64,000 nucleotides of DNA from Lentzea albidocapillata. GTDB lineage: Bacteria; Actinomycetota; Actinomycetes; Mycobacteriales; Pseudonocardiaceae. The position numbers were made by a program, and so were the translations under genes. Shown in pieces: positions 15,719 to 25,982 of this stretch (the first letter of the stretch is position 1; every line of letters starts with the position of its first letter). The notes under the pieces were generated by a model. That model was not told the DNA's origin and did no database searches. It worked only from the letters and a program-made list of their open reading frames with translations. The stretch is from positions 186,001-250,000 of the forward strand of contig NZ_JOEA01000001.1 in assembly GCF_000719115.1 (NCBI RefSeq), read 5' to 3'.

Positions 15719-16253
15719 GACCCGACGTTACCAACCCCAGGAGCATGGCCGCCAAAAGTCCGATGCCCGTCACACCCAGCACGGCGCCGACGACGTCGGT
15801 GACCCAGTGCATCTCCAGGACGATCCTCGCGAACCCCGCCACCAGCACCGCGAGCACCGCCCACAGCACACCGCGCTTCAGCAGGACGACCATCGTGAAA
15901 CCGGCCGACGCGACCGCCACCGTGTGCCCGCTCGGATAGCTCGGCAGGTGGTACTCGACGGGCCGCACGCGGTCGAACAGGAACCGCGTCAGCAAGGTCG
16001 CGCAGCACAGCGCGTGCAACGCCAGGCCCTTCCACAACCGCGGGTCACGCCGCCGCCAGGCCAGGACGAACAACACCGCCGCGAACGCCCATCCGATCGT
16101 CGGTCCGAGCGCCAGGCTCACCACGAACGCGGTCGTGCGCAGCCACTCGGGTCGCGGCAGCTCGTCGTGCACCCACACATCGAGCCCGGTCATCTCGGGA
16201 AGTCCCAGCAGGATCCACGAGATGACCAGCACCGCCGCCACCGCACGCGTCAT
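15675..16253 (-). CDS. PAP2-family membrane phosphatase
   Basis: 192 residues with about five membrane helices. Phosphatase motifs are FDRVRP, PSGH ([10 protein letters not shown]) and a final R...H...D ([12 protein letters not shown]) with the catalytic His. The first motif usually begins with Lys; here Arg occupies that place ([10 protein letters not shown]). Likely dephosphorylates a lipid phosphate such as undecaprenyl- or phosphatidyl-phosphate at the outer membrane face. The ATG overlaps the epimerase stop (ATGA). Not part of the mycobacterial version of this operon. Confidence 0.85.
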   Translation of the reverse strand: MTRAVAAVLVISWILLGLPEMTGLDVWVHDELPRPEWLRTTAFVVSLALGPTIGWAFAAVLFVLAWRRRDPRLWKGLALHALCCATLLTRFLFDRVRPVEYHLPSYPSGHTVAVASAGFTMVVLLKRGVLWAVLAVLVAGFARIVLEMHWVTDVVGAVLGVTGIGLLAAMLLGLVTSGRELVPDLVRPRRHP

Positions 16254-17140
16254 GCGACCGCCGCGTTCAGGGCCGCCGGCAGCGTGGGGTGCAGGAAGTG
16301 GAACCCGTGCCTCTCCAGCACCTTCGGCGTCAGGCCCGGACCGCTGAGCAGCAGCTCCTGCGCCATCTCGCCGCCGAGCAACGTCTTGAGCGCGAACGCC
16401 GGCACCGTCCACGGCGTCGGCCGGCTCAGCGCCGTGCCGACCGCCTTGGTGAACTCGGCGTTCGTCACCGGAGCCGGGCCCGCGACGTTCACCGGCCCGC
16501 GGATCTCCTCGTGCTCGACGGCGAACCGGTAGGCGGACACGACGTCGTCCAGCGACACCCACGGGAAGTACTGCTCGCCACTGCCGAGCTTGCCGCCCAG
16601 GAAGAACTGGAACACCGGCTTCAACCGGCCGAACACACCGCCCGACGGAGAGATGACGACAGCGGTGCGCATGAGCACGACCCGCACACCGCCTTCCTGC
16701 GCCACGGACGTCGCCGCCTCCCAGTCCTGGGTCAGCCGCGACATGAACGTGTGGCCGCCCGGCGCGTCCTCGTCGGCGAGGCGTGACGCGGTGTCACCGT
16801 AGAAGTGGGCGCCCGACGAGCTCACCAGCGCCGGCACCCCGTGCTCGACGCAGGCCGCCGACAGCACCTCGGCCGGCACGACCCGGCTGTCGTGCAGCAC
16901 CTGCTTGCGCGCGTCGTCCCACCGCTTGTCGGCGATGCCCGCACCGCACAGGTTGATGACGGCGTCGACGCCGTCGAACGTCCCGACGTCGATGCGCCCG
17001 GCGTACGGGTCCCAGCCGCGTTCGTCGGGTGCGGCGGCTTTGCGGCGCACCAGCCGCAGCACCTCGTGGCCGGCGGCGCGCATGGACGCCACCAGGCTCG
17101 TTCCGATCAAGCCCGACGATCCCGCGATGACGACTCGCAT
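16250..17140 (-). CDS. TIGR01777-family NAD-dependent epimerase (SDR39U1-like)
   Basis: 296 residues. Rossmann motif VIAGSSGLIGTSLV at the N-terminus, INLCGAGIADKRW, SSSGAHFYG and PWVSLDDVV are characteristic. Function unclear in bacteria; consistently encoded beside dlaT and lipB in actinobacteria (Rv2216 position). ATG chosen at the Rossmann strand. A GTG six codons earlier (MGNDLS...) is possible, as no strong Shine-Dalgarno distinguishes them. Confidence 0.9.
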   Translation of the reverse strand: MRVVIAGSSGLIGTSLVASMRAAGHEVLRLVRRKAAAPDERGWDPYAGRIDVGTFDGVDAVINLCGAGIADKRWDDARKQVLHDSRVVPAEVLSAACVEHGVPALVSSSGAHFYGDTASRLADEDAPGGHTFMSRLTQDWEAATSVAQEGGVRVVLMRTAVVISPSGGVFGRLKPVFQFFLGGKLGSGEQYFPWVSLDDVVSAYRFAVEHEEIRGPVNVAGPAPVTNAEFTKAVGTALSRPTPWTVPAFALKTLLGGEMAQELLLSGPGLTPKVLERHGFHFLHPTLPAALNAAVA

Positions 17141-17207
17141 AGATAGATCGTTCCCCACTCAAGCACCGCGTGCACAGCCACTCCTGGCACATCTGACCCA
17201 GGATGTG

Positions 17208-17243
17208 CTGAAGGCCACCCCGGCAAACCGGAGTGGCCTTCAG
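17208..17243. terminator. Hairpin downstream of sucB
   Basis: Stem CTGAAGGCCACCCCGG / CCGGAGTGGCCTTCAG with loop CAAA; one mismatch. No clear U-tract, but placed where the leftward sucB message ends. Confidence 0.65.
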
Positions 17244-17258
17244 GTCACACGTTCCGCC

Positions 17259-17280
17259 GATATCCGATATATCGGATATC
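17259..17280. repeat. AT-rich palindromic element 3 (perfect 22-bp palindrome)
   Basis: Half site GATATCCGATA followed by its exact mirror; the cleanest copy in the window and the best guide to the family consensus. Lies 17 nt past the sucB stop. Confidence 0.85.
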
Positions 17281-17297
17281 AGTCCTGCTCAGGGCGT

Positions 17298-19037
17298 TCA
17301 GAGACCGAGGTCGGCCTCGAACGCGCCCTCCTCGAGACGGTTCTTGACCGTCGTGAGGAAGCGGCCCGCGTCGGCACCGTCGACCAGGCGGTGGTCGTAG
17401 GTGAGCGCGAGGTACATCATCGAGCGGATCGCGATGGTGTCGTTGCCGTCCTCGTCGGTCATGACGACCGCGCGCTTCTTGACGACGCCGACGCCCAGGA
17501 TGCCGACCTGCGGCTGCTGGATGATCGGGGTGTCGAAGAGCGCGCCGTTGCTGCCGAGATTGGTCAGCGAGAACGTGCCGCCGGCGAGCTCGTCGGGCGT
17601 GAGCTTGTTCGAGCGGGCGCGCGTCGCCAGGTCACCGATCTTGTGGGCGATGCCCGACAGGTTCAGGTCACCGGCGTTGTGGATCACGGCGTTGAGCAGG
17701 CCGCGCTCCGTGTCGATCGCCAGACCGAGGTGCTCGGCACCGTGGTAGGTGACCTCCTTGCGCTCCTCGTCGATCGACGCGTTGAGCACCGGGTGGGCCT
17801 TGAGGGCCTCGATGGCGGCCTTGGCGAAGAACGGCAGGAACGTGAGCTTCGCGCCCTCGCGAGACTCGAACGCCTTCTTGGCCTGGTTGCGCAGCCGGGC
17901 GATCTTGGTCACGTCGACCTCGAACACCTGGGTGAGCTGGGCCGATCCCTGCAGGGACTCACGCGTGCGCTGCGCGACGATCTGACGCAGGCGCGGGAGC
18001 TTCTGCACGGTGCCGCGCTTGCCCGAGTTGTCGACCGCGGCCGGAGCCGAGGTGCGGGAGGCGGGCGCGGCAGCCGGAGCAGCGGCGGCGGGCGCGGGAG
18101 CCGGGGCCTTCTTGGCCTCGACGGCGGCCAGCACGTCCTGCTTGCGGATGCGGCCACCGACGCCGGTGCCCTTGAGCGAGCCCAGGTCGATGCCGTTCTC
18201 CGACGCGAGCTTGCGCACGAGCGGAGTGACGTACGGCGTGCCGTTCGCGTCGTCCGAAGTGGACTGCGCGGCGGCGGGAGCGGCCTGCGGAGCCGGAGCG
18301 GCGGGGGCCGGAGCCGGTGCCGGGGCGGCCTGCGGGGCCGGAGCCGGAGCGGGCGCCGGAGCGGCCTGCTGGGGAGCGGGCTTGGACTCCGGGGCGGGCG
18401 CGGCGGCCGGAGCCGGGCTGCCCGAACCGATGACGGCGAGCTTGCCGCCGACCTCGACGGTCTCGTCCTCACCGGCGCTGATCTCGAGCAGCGTGCCCGC
18501 GACCGGCGACGGGATCTCGGTGTCGACCTTGTCGGTCGAGACCTCGAGCAGCGGCTCGTCGACCTCGACGCTGTCGCCGACCTGCTTGAGCCAGCGGGTG
18601 ACGGTGCCCTCGGTGACGGACTCGCCGAGCGCGGGCATCGTGACGTCGGTGCCCTCGGCCGGACCACCGGACTGGGCGGGGGCCGCGGGAGCCGGAGCTT
18701 CCTGCGCCTGTTCGGACGGCTGCGCGGACGGCTGCGTCTGCTGCGGCTCGGGAGCGGACTCCTGGGCCGGGGCGGGCGCGGGCTCGGACGGTGCGGCGTC
18801 GCCGTCACCGATGACCGCGAGCTCACCGCCGACCTCGACGGTGTCGTCCTCCTGCGCGACGATCTTCTGCAGGACGCCGGCCGCCGGGGACGGGATCTCG
18901 GTGTCGACCTTGTCGGTGGACACCTCGAGCAACGGCTCGTCCACCTCCACCCGGTCGCCTTCTTGCTTCAACCACCGGGTGACCGTGCCCTCGGTGACGC
19001 TCTCACCGAGTGCGGGCATCTGGACGGAGAAGGCCAT
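17298..19037 (-). CDS. sucB: Dihydrolipoamide acyltransferase E2 with two lipoyl domains
   Basis: 579 residues. Two lipoyl domains (about 1-80 and 130-205), each with the [12 protein letters not shown] lipoyl-lysine loop, separated by Ala/Pro-rich linkers. A peripheral subunit-binding domain ([20 protein letters not shown]) and the catalytic domain follow, ending in the active-site motif [11 protein letters not shown]. Core of the pyruvate/2-oxoglutarate dehydrogenase complex, which in actinobacteria shares this E2 (DlaT/SucB). The lipoyl groups are its link to lipB nearby and lpdA just upstream. Confidence 0.95.
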   Translation of the reverse strand: MAFSVQMPALGESVTEGTVTRWLKQEGDRVEVDEPLLEVSTDKVDTEIPSPAAGVLQKIVAQEDDTVEVGGELAVIGDGDAAPSEPAPAPAQESAPEPQQTQPSAQPSEQAQEAPAPAAPAQSGGPAEGTDVTMPALGESVTEGTVTRWLKQVGDSVEVDEPLLEVSTDKVDTEIPSPVAGTLLEISAGEDETVEVGGKLAVIGSGSPAPAAAPAPESKPAPQQAAPAPAPAPAPQAAPAPAPAPAAPAPQAAPAAAQSTSDDANGTPYVTPLVRKLASENGIDLGSLKGTGVGGRIRKQDVLAAVEAKKAPAPAPAAAAPAAAPASRTSAPAAVDNSGKRGTVQKLPRLRQIVAQRTRESLQGSAQLTQVFEVDVTKIARLRNQAKKAFESREGAKLTFLPFFAKAAIEALKAHPVLNASIDEERKEVTYHGAEHLGLAIDTERGLLNAVIHNAGDLNLSGIAHKIGDLATRARSNKLTPDELAGGTFSLTNLGSNGALFDTPIIQQPQVGILGVGVVKKRAVVMTDEDGNDTIAIRSMMYLALTYDHRLVDGADAGRFLTTVKNRLEEGAFEADLGL

Positions 19038-19088
19038 TGTTCGCTGACTCCTCGTGCTCTCGTGTGGCTGACTTTGTGTGGGGAACGG

Positions 19089-20477
19089 TCAGCCGTGCAC
19101 GTGCAGCGGCTTGCCGGCCAGGGCGAGGAACGCCTCGCCCAGGGCTTCAGTCTGGGTCGGGTGGGCGTGGATCAGCGGAGCCACGTCCTCCGGGTAAGCC
19201 TCCCAGCTGTAGATCAGCTGTGCTTCACCGATGAGTTCGCCGACGCGCTCGCCGACCATGGTGATCCCGACGACCGGGCCGTCGGGAGCCTTGACGAGCT
19301 TCACGCCACCGGCGGTCTTGAGGATCTGGCTCTTGCCGTTGCCCGCGAGGTCGTAGACGAAAACCTCGGCGGACCCGTACTTCTCCTTCGCGGCGGCCTC
19401 GGAGAGACCGACGGAGGCGACCTCGGGCTTGCAGTAGGTGACGCGCGGGATGCCCGCCTCGTCGATCACCTTCGGGTTCTGGCCCGCGATCTCCTCGGCC
19501 ACGAAGATGCCCTGCTGGAACCCGCGGTGCGCGAGCTGCAGGCCCGGCACGATGTCGCCGACGGCGTACACGTTCTCCAGGTTCGTGCGCAGGCGCTCGT
19601 CGGTGACGACGAAGCCGCGGTCGATCTTGACGCCGGCCTCCTCGTAGCCGTGACCCGCGCTGTTCGGGCCGCGGCCGACCGCGACGAGCAGCAGGTCGGC
19701 GTCGAGGACGTCGCCGTTCTCCAGCGTGATCGACACGCCCGAGCCGGACTGGGTGGCGCCGGTGAACTTCACGCCGGTCTTGAACTTGATGCCGCGCTTG
19801 CGGAACGCGCGCTCCAGCTGCTTGGACGCGTACTCGTCCTCGGCCGGGACCAGGCGGGGCAGGGCCTCGACGATGGTCACCTCTGCGCCGAACGAACGCC
19901 ACACGCTGGCGAACTCCACACCGATGACGCCGCCGCCGAGGACGACGACCTTCTCCGGGATGAAGTCCAGGTTGAGCGCCTGGTCGCTGGTGATGACCCG
20001 GCCGCCGATCTCCAGACCGGGCAGGCTGCGGGCGTACGAACCGGTCGCGAGGACCACGTTGCGGCCCGTGTAGCGCTGCCCGTTCACCTCGACGGTGTTC
20101 GGGCCGACGAACGTGCCCGAGCCCTCGACCAGGGTGACCTTGTTGGCCTTCGCGAGACCCTGCAGACCCTTGTAGAGTCGCGAGACCACGCCGTCCTTGT
20201 ACGAGTTGACGCCGGCGATGTCGATGCCCTCGAGCGAGCTCTTCACGCCGAACTGGTCGCCCTCGCGAGCGTTGTCCGCGACCTCGGCCGCGTGCAGCAG
20301 CGCCTTGGTCGGGATGCAACCGCGGTGCAGGCAGGTGCCGCCCAGCTTGTCCTTCTCGACCAGGACGACGGACAGGCCGAGCTCTGCCGCGCGGAACGCG
20401 CAGGCGTAGCCACCTGAACCACCGCCGAGGATGACAAGATCGGCGTTGGTGGCCGACTCCAGTTCCGGCGAAGTCAC
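19089..20477 (-). CDS. lpdA: Dihydrolipoamide dehydrogenase (E3)
   Basis: 462 residues. FAD-binding GGGSGGYACAFRAAELG, redox disulfide GGTCLHRGCIPTK, NAD-binding GGGVIGVEFASVWRSFG, second FAD motif YAVGDIVPG and the C-terminal catalytic HAHPTQTE. Reoxidises dihydrolipoyl groups on E2, giving NADH. Encoded 51 nt upstream of sucB on the same strand. Confidence 0.96.
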   Translation of the reverse strand: MTSPELESATNADLVILGGGSGGYACAFRAAELGLSVVLVEKDKLGGTCLHRGCIPTKALLHAAEVADNAREGDQFGVKSSLEGIDIAGVNSYKDGVVSRLYKGLQGLAKANKVTLVEGSGTFVGPNTVEVNGQRYTGRNVVLATGSYARSLPGLEIGGRVITSDQALNLDFIPEKVVVLGGGVIGVEFASVWRSFGAEVTIVEALPRLVPAEDEYASKQLERAFRKRGIKFKTGVKFTGATQSGSGVSITLENGDVLDADLLLVAVGRGPNSAGHGYEEAGVKIDRGFVVTDERLRTNLENVYAVGDIVPGLQLAHRGFQQGIFVAEEIAGQNPKVIDEAGIPRVTYCKPEVASVGLSEAAAKEKYGSAEVFVYDLAGNGKSQILKTAGGVKLVKAPDGPVVGITMVGERVGELIGEAQLIYSWEAYPEDVAPLIHAHPTQTEALGEAFLALAGKPLHVHG

Positions 20478-20560
20478 TTCGGATCTCCTCGGGATTACTT
20501 ACTACGCGCGGGTGCGCGCGAGGTACGCGGCCATCTTGTCACTAGTTGCCGGAGCGTGGT

Positions 20561-20588
20561 GATCCGGCATGCGGCACCATGCCGGATC
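20561..20588. promoter_or_regulatory. Inverted repeat in lpdA divergent region
   Basis: GATCCGGCATG / CATGCCGGATC, 11-bp perfect arms separated by CGGCAC, between the divergent lpdA and the small gene to its right. Placement and symmetry suit an operator for a dimeric regulator. Confidence 0.45.
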
Positions 20589-20656
20589 CTGATCATTCAC
20601 CTACTCATAACACCCTTACCTGGCACCATGGTGGAGGGAAGCACAGGAGGTGCTCG

Positions 20657-20983
20657 ATGGGGCTGTTCGATCGTTTCCGCAGGAAACCACGTCCGGGTGT
20701 GCTACGTACCGCCTCAGGCCAGGACACGAGTCATCTCGAACAGTGGACGAAGAGCCGTCACGGCGTCGAGGCCTATGTGGAACCGAAGACCACGGTGACC
20801 GAAACCACTGTGGTCCTGGTCGCTCACGACGGCGAGTGGACCCGCCGCCGCGTCGCGTCACCGGACGCCGCGAGGTCGTTCGCGCGCAAACTCGGCATGC
20901 CGATCTACGACGCGGGCATCGTGGGTTACCCGAAGCGCATGCGTGACTACACGGCGCGAAAAAAGGCCTCGGGCGATCTTTAG
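20657..20983 (+). CDS. Conserved actinobacterial small protein
   Basis: 108 residues, soluble, with a basic N-terminus (MGLFDRFRRKPRPG) and a C-terminal ARKLGMPIYDAGIVGYPKRM stretch. I do not recognise a named domain. AGGAGG lies 8 nt before the ATG, a strong ribosome site. Divergent from lpdA; its stop overlaps by 3 nt the stop of the convergent OsmC gene. Confidence 0.8.
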   Translation: MGLFDRFRRKPRPGVLRTASGQDTSHLEQWTKSRHGVEAYVEPKTTVTETTVVLVAHDGEWTRRRVASPDAARSFARKLGMPIYDAGIVGYPKRMRDYTARKKASGDL

Positions 20984-21444
20984 ATCTCCACGGTCGGTTC
21001 GTGCCGCACGGGAAAATTGACGCTCGCCGCGATGAAGCACAGCGAGTGCGCTTTCTCGTGCAATGCCTGCGCCGTTTCCTTGGTGGCGGGGTCCGCGACG
21101 GTCACGACGGGGTGGAGCAGCACCTCGGTGAACCGCCCGGACCCGTCCGGATGCTCGGCCATCGTGCCGGTCGCGCGGTCGCGGTAGCCGGTCACGACGA
21201 CGCCGTTCGTCGACGCGAGGTGCAGGTACCAGAGCATGTGGCACTGCGCGAGCGACGCGACCAGCAGTTCCTCGGGGTTGTAGCGGCTGCGGTCACCCCG
21301 GAACGACGGGTCGGACGACCCGAGGATCGTCTCCTTGCCCTCGATCCGGATCTCGTGCGCGCGCTCGTAGGACTTGTACCCGGAAGTCCCGCTCCCGGTG
21401 TTGCCGGTCCAAACGACGTCGGCCTCGTACTGGTGCGTCCCCAT
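20980..21444 (-). CDS. OsmC family peroxiredoxin-like protein
   Basis: 154 residues. NPEELLVASLAQCHMLWYLHLA carries the first Cys and the KAHSLCFIAASVNFPV region carries the second, the redox pair of OsmC/Ohr proteins that reduce organic hydroperoxides. The N-terminus KSYERAHEIRIEGKETILGSS fits the YhfA/OsmC-like branch. Likely a cytosolic thiol peroxidase. Confidence 0.88.
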   Translation of the reverse strand: MGTHQYEADVVWTGNTGSGTSGYKSYERAHEIRIEGKETILGSSDPSFRGDRSRYNPEELLVASLAQCHMLWYLHLASTNGVVVTGYRDRATGTMAEHPDGSGRFTEVLLHPVVTVADPATKETAQALHEKAHSLCFIAASVNFPVRHEPTVEI

Positions 21445-21630
21445 GCAGAAATACTCCTCTCATCGGGTCCAGGTATCCAGTCCCGTGAGACTCGTGTCTC
21501 CATCCGGCCGTTCTGCTCCTGTGGACAAGAGTCCACAGTGGACTTCGTAGTTCGTTCTCTCTGCAGAACAGGGAATTCGGGGGTGAACGATCCTTTGTGC
21601 GCCATGATCGTCTACATGGGACTGAAATGA

Positions 21631-21667
21631 GAACGGGCGGAGACCCCGAAGGATCCCCGCCCGTTCC
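21631..21667. terminator. Terminator-like hairpin downstream of pepA
   Basis: Stem GAACGGGCGG / CCGCCCGTTC enclosing AGACCCCGAAGGATCC; lies 15 nt past the leftward pepA stop. Left of it, about 185 nt up to the OsmC start hold a perfect GTGGAC-AAGA-GTCCAC inverted repeat (about 21524-21539) but no gene that I can support. Confidence 0.65.
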
Positions 21668-21681
21668 GTGCAGAGCAGGAC

Positions 21682-23202
21682 TCAGCCGTTGGCCGCGATG
21701 TCCGCCAGCACGGCCGCGATGGTCCGCACCGGAACACCGGTGCCGCCCTTCGAGGTGTAGCCGTACGGGCCACCGGTGTGGAACGCCGGGCCGGCGATGT
21801 CGATGTGCGCCCACTGCACGCCCTCGGCCACGAACTCGCGCAGGAATAGGCCGGCCGCGAGCATGCCGCCCCACCGGTGCCCGGTGACGTTCGCGAGGTC
21901 CGCCAGGCGCGAGTCGAGGTCCGCGCGCAGTTCCTCGGGCAGCGGCATCGGCCACGCCGACTCGCCGACGGCGGTGCCGATGGCGGCCACGCGGTCGCGG
22001 AACTCGTCCGAGCCCATGACACCCGAGGTGCGCTTGCCCAGGGCCACGACCTGCGCGCCGGTCAGCGTCGCGGTCTCGATCAGGTAGTCGGGGCCGTCCT
22101 CGCACGCGCGCACGATGGCGTCGGACAGGATCAGGCGGCCCTCGGCGTCGGTGTTGAGCACCTCGACGGTCTTGCCGCCGTACATGGTCAGCACGTCGCC
22201 GGGGCGGTACGCGTCACCGGACGGCATGTTCTCCGCCATCGGGATCGACGCGATGATCTCCAGCGGGTACTTGAGCTTCGCGGCGAGCACCATCGTGGCG
22301 ACGATCGCGGCGGCACCCGACATGTCCGAGGTCATCTCGTCCATGCCCGCGGCCGGCTTGATCGAGATGCCGCCGGTGTCGAACGTGATGCCCTTGCCGA
22401 CCAGGGCGACCTTCTTGACGGCCTTCGTGCCCTTGTACGAGATGCGCACGAGACGCGGCTGGCGCGTCGAACCGACGCCGACACCCAGGATGCCGCCGAA
22501 GCCCTGCTTCTTCAGTGCCTTCTCGTCGAGGATCTCGACGTCGAGGCCGGCCGCGGTGGCGAGCTTCTCCGCGCGGGCGGCGAACGAGGCGGGGTAGAGG
22601 TCGTTCGGCGGCGTGTTGATGAAGTCACGCGCGATGGCGACGGACTCGGCGATCGCGACGGCGGCCTTCAGCGCGGCCTTGTTCTCCTTGGAACCGGCGG
22701 CGTGCAGGTCGACCTTCGCGACCGGGCCCTCGCCCTTGTCGGACTTGTACTCGGTGAACGAGTAGGCGCCGAGCAGCGTGCCCTCGGCCGCGGCACCGAC
22801 GTGCAGGGCGGCGAGCGTGTTGATCGCGCGCTTCTTGCCGCCCAGCGCGCGGGCGGCGACACCGGACGCGCGGCGCACCTCCTCCTCGCCCGCGGTCTTG
22901 CCGAGGCCGACGGCCAGCACGAGGGGGGCGGCGATCTTGCCGAACGTCGGCACCTTCACCAGTTCGTCGGCCTTGCCGGACGCGCGCAGCGTGCCGAGCA
23001 CGTCGAGCAGCGCGCCGTCGAACGCGGCGGCGACAGCTTCGGCACCGGGTGCGAGCTCCAGACCGTCCGCACCCTGCAGGGTGCCCACGACGACTGCGTC
23101 CGCGGCGGTGGTGCTCAGGTCGCCCTCGGTGAGGGCCAGCTTCGGGGCTGTCACGTGCTGCTCCAGGGTTGTGCGTGCGAGGGGCTCGGAATCGTGACTC
23201 AT
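21682..23202 (-). CDS. pepA: Leucyl aminopeptidase (M17)
   Basis: 506 residues. The M17 active-site signature NTDAEGRL, and [23 protein letters not shown] with metal ligands Lys/Asp, are intact; [12 protein letters not shown] marks the domain junction. Cytosolic hexameric zinc/manganese exopeptidase, also possibly a Cys-Gly dipeptidase. Occupies the Rv2213 position of the conserved block. Confidence 0.96.
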   Translation of the reverse strand: MSHDSEPLARTTLEQHVTAPKLALTEGDLSTTAADAVVVGTLQGADGLELAPGAEAVAAAFDGALLDVLGTLRASGKADELVKVPTFGKIAAPLVLAVGLGKTAGEEEVRRASGVAARALGGKKRAINTLAALHVGAAAEGTLLGAYSFTEYKSDKGEGPVAKVDLHAAGSKENKAALKAAVAIAESVAIARDFINTPPNDLYPASFAARAEKLATAAGLDVEILDEKALKKQGFGGILGVGVGSTRQPRLVRISYKGTKAVKKVALVGKGITFDTGGISIKPAAGMDEMTSDMSGAAAIVATMVLAAKLKYPLEIIASIPMAENMPSGDAYRPGDVLTMYGGKTVEVLNTDAEGRLILSDAIVRACEDGPDYLIETATLTGAQVVALGKRTSGVMGSDEFRDRVAAIGTAVGESAWPMPLPEELRADLDSRLADLANVTGHRWGGMLAAGLFLREFVAEGVQWAHIDIAGPAFHTGGPYGYTSKGGTGVPVRTIAAVLADIAANG

Positions 23203-23354
23203 GCTAAAGGTCGGACTGTCCCACTAATGCCCAGCCCCGCCACGTTCGCCGCAATCTGTGACGTTCACAGTTGCGCACAGTGGCGATTCGCCCGTTTCGC
23301 GCGTCAGTCGACCGGGTGGTTACGGCGGGTTGCTACGTCTGACAATGTGTACCG

Positions 23355-24581
23355 GTGACCCACACGCCTCGCGAGATCGTCACGACGGTCGCGCTCGGTC
23401 TGCCCGCGGTGCTCGGAGCGGGGGTCTTCGCCGGATTCGCCCCAGCAGCAGGCCTTGCGGGCTGGTGGGTGCTCCCGGCGCTGGCCATCTCCGCGCTCGC
23501 CGCCCTGTGCTCGGCCTTCTCGACCGCTGACCAGTCCCGTGCCTATCCGGACATCGGGGGCGGCTACGGGTATGTGCGCGCGCAGCTCGGCGTGTGGCCC
23601 GCGAGGATGACAGCGAGCGCCCACCTGCTGGGCCGGTGCGCCATGGCCGCGGCGGTGGCGCTGATGTTCGGCGCGTACGTGGTGCCGGACCAGCCGCTGA
23701 TCGGCTCGCTCGCCCTCGTCGTCGCGACGGCGCTGCTCGGCGCGGCCGGGTTCCGCTTCACCACCGGTGCCAGCGTGCTGGTGTCGGTGGTCTTGCTCGG
23801 CGTGCTGGCGCTGGTCGTCGCGGCGAGCTTCTCGATCGCGCCCGTGCCGTCGGCGGGGGAGGCGGGCACCGTCAACGAGCTCGTCGGGGTCGCCGGCCTG
23901 ATGTTCATGGCGTTCGCCGGCTTCGAACGCGTCACCGCACCGCATCGCGGCGAGCAGGCGCACTCGCCGGCCGTGTTGAAGATCGCGATTCCGGTTCTCA
24001 TCGGACTGTCGTTCGCCGTCTACCTGGCCGTGGGGGCGGGCGTGCTCCGTCAGCTCGGCAGCGCGCGCCTGGCGTTGTCACCGGCTCCGCTGCGAGACGC
24101 GCTCGTCGCGGCGGACTCGGCCGCGCTGGTGCCGCTGGTGCAGATCGCCGCGGCGGTGGCCGGCGTGGCCGCGCTGCACTTCGTCCTCGCGTCCGCTCAC
24201 CGCACGCTGACCGGGCTGGCCGAGGACGGCGACCTGCCGACCCGCCTCAGGCCCGGCGCGCTGTCGCTCGTCGTGGTCGTCGCTGCCGTGCTCGCGGTCG
24301 TGCTGATGCCGCTGGGGCTGGCGCTGGGTGTGGCGGCCTGCGGGACGTTGTTCTACTACGCCTTCACGAACGCGTCGGCTCGGGTGCTGCTGCAGAACGA
24401 CCGCACGTGGCCCATGCGCACGGCCTGCCTCGGGCTCGGGCTCTCGGTGCTGCTCGCCATGAGCATGCCGGTGCCCGCGATGCTCATCTCGATCGCGGGC
24501 CTGGGCGTGGGCACGGGTCTTATCGGGCTTACAGCGTCACTGAGAGGAAAACGAGCAGCGTCACGCCAACGCACACCATAA
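23355..24581 (+). CDS. APC-superfamily amino acid permease
   Basis: 408 residues with about 11-12 hydrophobic segments. The first helix ALGLPAVLGAGVFAGFAPAAG and the YPDIGGGYGYVRAQLG motif are typical of APC transporters. Substrate unknown. GTG start, divergent from pepA. The last 53 bp overlap the end of the convergent small membrane gene. Confidence 0.85.
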   Translation: MTHTPREIVTTVALGLPAVLGAGVFAGFAPAAGLAGWWVLPALAISALAALCSAFSTADQSRAYPDIGGGYGYVRAQLGVWPARMTASAHLLGRCAMAAAVALMFGAYVVPDQPLIGSLALVVATALLGAAGFRFTTGASVLVSVVLLGVLALVVAASFSIAPVPSAGEAGTVNELVGVAGLMFMAFAGFERVTAPHRGEQAHSPAVLKIAIPVLIGLSFAVYLAVGAGVLRQLGSARLALSPAPLRDALVAADSAALVPLVQIAAAVAGVAALHFVLASAHRTLTGLAEDGDLPTRLRPGALSLVVVVAAVLAVVLMPLGLALGVAACGTLFYYAFTNASARVLLQNDRTWPMRTACLGLGLSVLLAMSMPVPAMLISIAGLGVGTGLIGLTASLRGKRAASRQRTP

Positions 24582-24798
24582 GCCCGATGATGCGGCCGTT
24601 GTTGGACGGCTTCTCCTTGGCGATCGCCCCGTAGCAGGCCAGGAAGATCGCGGCGGCGAACACGGCGCCGACCACACCGCCGACACCCCCGATCACCCAG
24701 CCGTCGAGAAGCGTCATGCCGGTGCCCAGAACGAGCAGTGCGGCCTGTAACACGGTGCGGACGTCCGCACCCTTCGAAGATCGTTCCACCTCGGTCAT
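24529..24798 (-). CDS. Small two- or three-helix membrane protein
   Basis: 89 residues: a cytoplasmic charged N-terminus (MTEVERSSKG) and hydrophobic segments near 16-35, 38-58 and 70-88. No named family recognised. It occurs just ahead of ilvE and converges on the permease gene, overlapping its 3' end, which argues for coordinated or antisense expression. Confidence 0.7.
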   Translation of the reverse strand: MTEVERSSKGADVRTVLQAALLVLGTGMTLLDGWVIGGVGGVVGAVFAAAIFLACYGAIAKEKPSNNGRIIGLMVCVGVTLLVFLSVTL

Positions 24799-24890
24799 GG
24801 CCGGGGACTCTATCGAGCTTCAACTAGTAGGACGTCCGAGTTTTGGGAAGACGATTTTCCGTATCCCCACCTGCGGGTTACCGTGCTCTC

Positions 24891-25982
24891 ATGACGAGCG
24901 AGTTGCCTTTCACCCGGACTCCCCACCCGCACCCGGCGACCCCGGAGCGCGTAGCGGAGGTACTTGCCAAGCCGGGCTTCGGGCAGCACTTCACCGACCA
25001 CATGGTGACGATCCGCTGGAACCGCGAGAAGGGCTGGCACGACGCTGAAGTCGGCCCGTACTCCACCCTCGCACTGGACCCCGCGGCAATGGTGCTGCAC
25101 TACGGCCAGGCGATCTTCGAAGGGCTCAAGGCCTACCGGCAGCCCGACGGTTCGATCGCGTCCTTCCGCCCTGAGGCCAACGCCGAGCGCTTCCGCGCCT
25201 CGGCCCGCCGCATGGCGATGCCCGAACTTCCCGACGAGCTCTTCCTGGAGTCCGTGCGGCAGATCCTCGCGGTCGACGACCGCTGGGTGCCCGCGGCCGC
25301 GGAGGAGTCCCTCTACCTGCGGCCGTTCATGATCTCCACGGAGAAGGGCCTCGGCGTGCGACCCGCGTCCGAGTACCTCTACGTGCTGATCGCCTCTCCC
25401 GCCGGCTCCTACTTCGCGGGCGGCGTCCGCCCCGTGAGCGTGTGGCTCTCGACCGAGTACGTCCGCGCGGCCCCCGGTGGCACCGGCGCGGCCAAGTTCG
25501 CCGGCAACTACGCCGCGTCCCTCGTGGCGCAGGCGCAGGCCGCCGAGAAGGGCTGCGACCAGGTCGTCTGGCTCGACGCGGTGGAACGCCGCTGGGTCGA
25601 GGAGATGGGCGGCATGAACCTGTTCTTCGTCTTCGGGAACAAGGTGATCACGCCCGAGCTCACCGGCACGCTGCTGCCCGGCATCACCCGGAACTCGTTG
25701 CTGACGCTGGCCTCCGACCTCGGCCTGTCCGTGGAGGAGCGCCGCATCTCGACCGACGAGTGGGAGAAGGCCAACGCCTCCGGTGAGCTCACCGAGGTCT
25801 TCGCCTGTGGCACGGCGGCGGTCATCACGCCGGTCGGCCACGTCAAGCACGCCGGCGGCGAGTTCGACATCGCCGACGGCGGCACCGGCTCGGTGACGAT
25901 GAAGCTGCGCGAGCGCCTGACCAGCCTGCAGCACGGCCACGCCGCCGACACCCACGGCTGGATGACGACCCTTCGCTCCTAG
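24891..25982 (+). CDS. ilvE: Branched-chain amino acid aminotransferase
   Basis: 363 residues. Fold-IV PLP enzyme: [30 protein letters not shown], and the PLP-lysine region [28 protein letters not shown] with catalytic Lys in [10 protein letters not shown]-terminal [13 protein letters not shown]. Final step of Leu/Ile/Val synthesis. ATG chosen at [13 protein letters not shown], the family N-terminus, rather than an upstream in-frame ATG 48 nt earlier. Stop overlaps the convergent cobS stop. Confidence 0.95.
   Translation: MTSELPFTRTPHPHPATPERVAEVLAKPGFGQHFTDHMVTIRWNREKGWHDAEVGPYSTLALDPAAMVLHYGQAIFEGLKAYRQPDGSIASFRPEANAERFRASARRMAMPELPDELFLESVRQILAVDDRWVPAAAEESLYLRPFMISTEKGLGVRPASEYLYVLIASPAGSYFAGGVRPVSVWLSTEYVRAAPGGTGAAKFAGNYAASLVAQAQAAEKGCDQVVWLDAVERRWVEEMGGMNLFFVFGNKVITPELTGTLLPGITRNSLLTLASDLGLSVEERRISTDEWEKANASGELTEVFACGTAAVITPVGHVKHAGGEFDIADGGTGSVTMKLRERLTSLQHGHAADTHGWMTTLRS

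Noticed and set aside
16905..20417. 1170-codon open frame on the plus strand
   Set aside because: Antisense to sucB and lpdA; composed of Arg/Gly/Leu-rich low-information sequence produced by high-GC codon bias. The minus-strand proteins carry complete family motifs.
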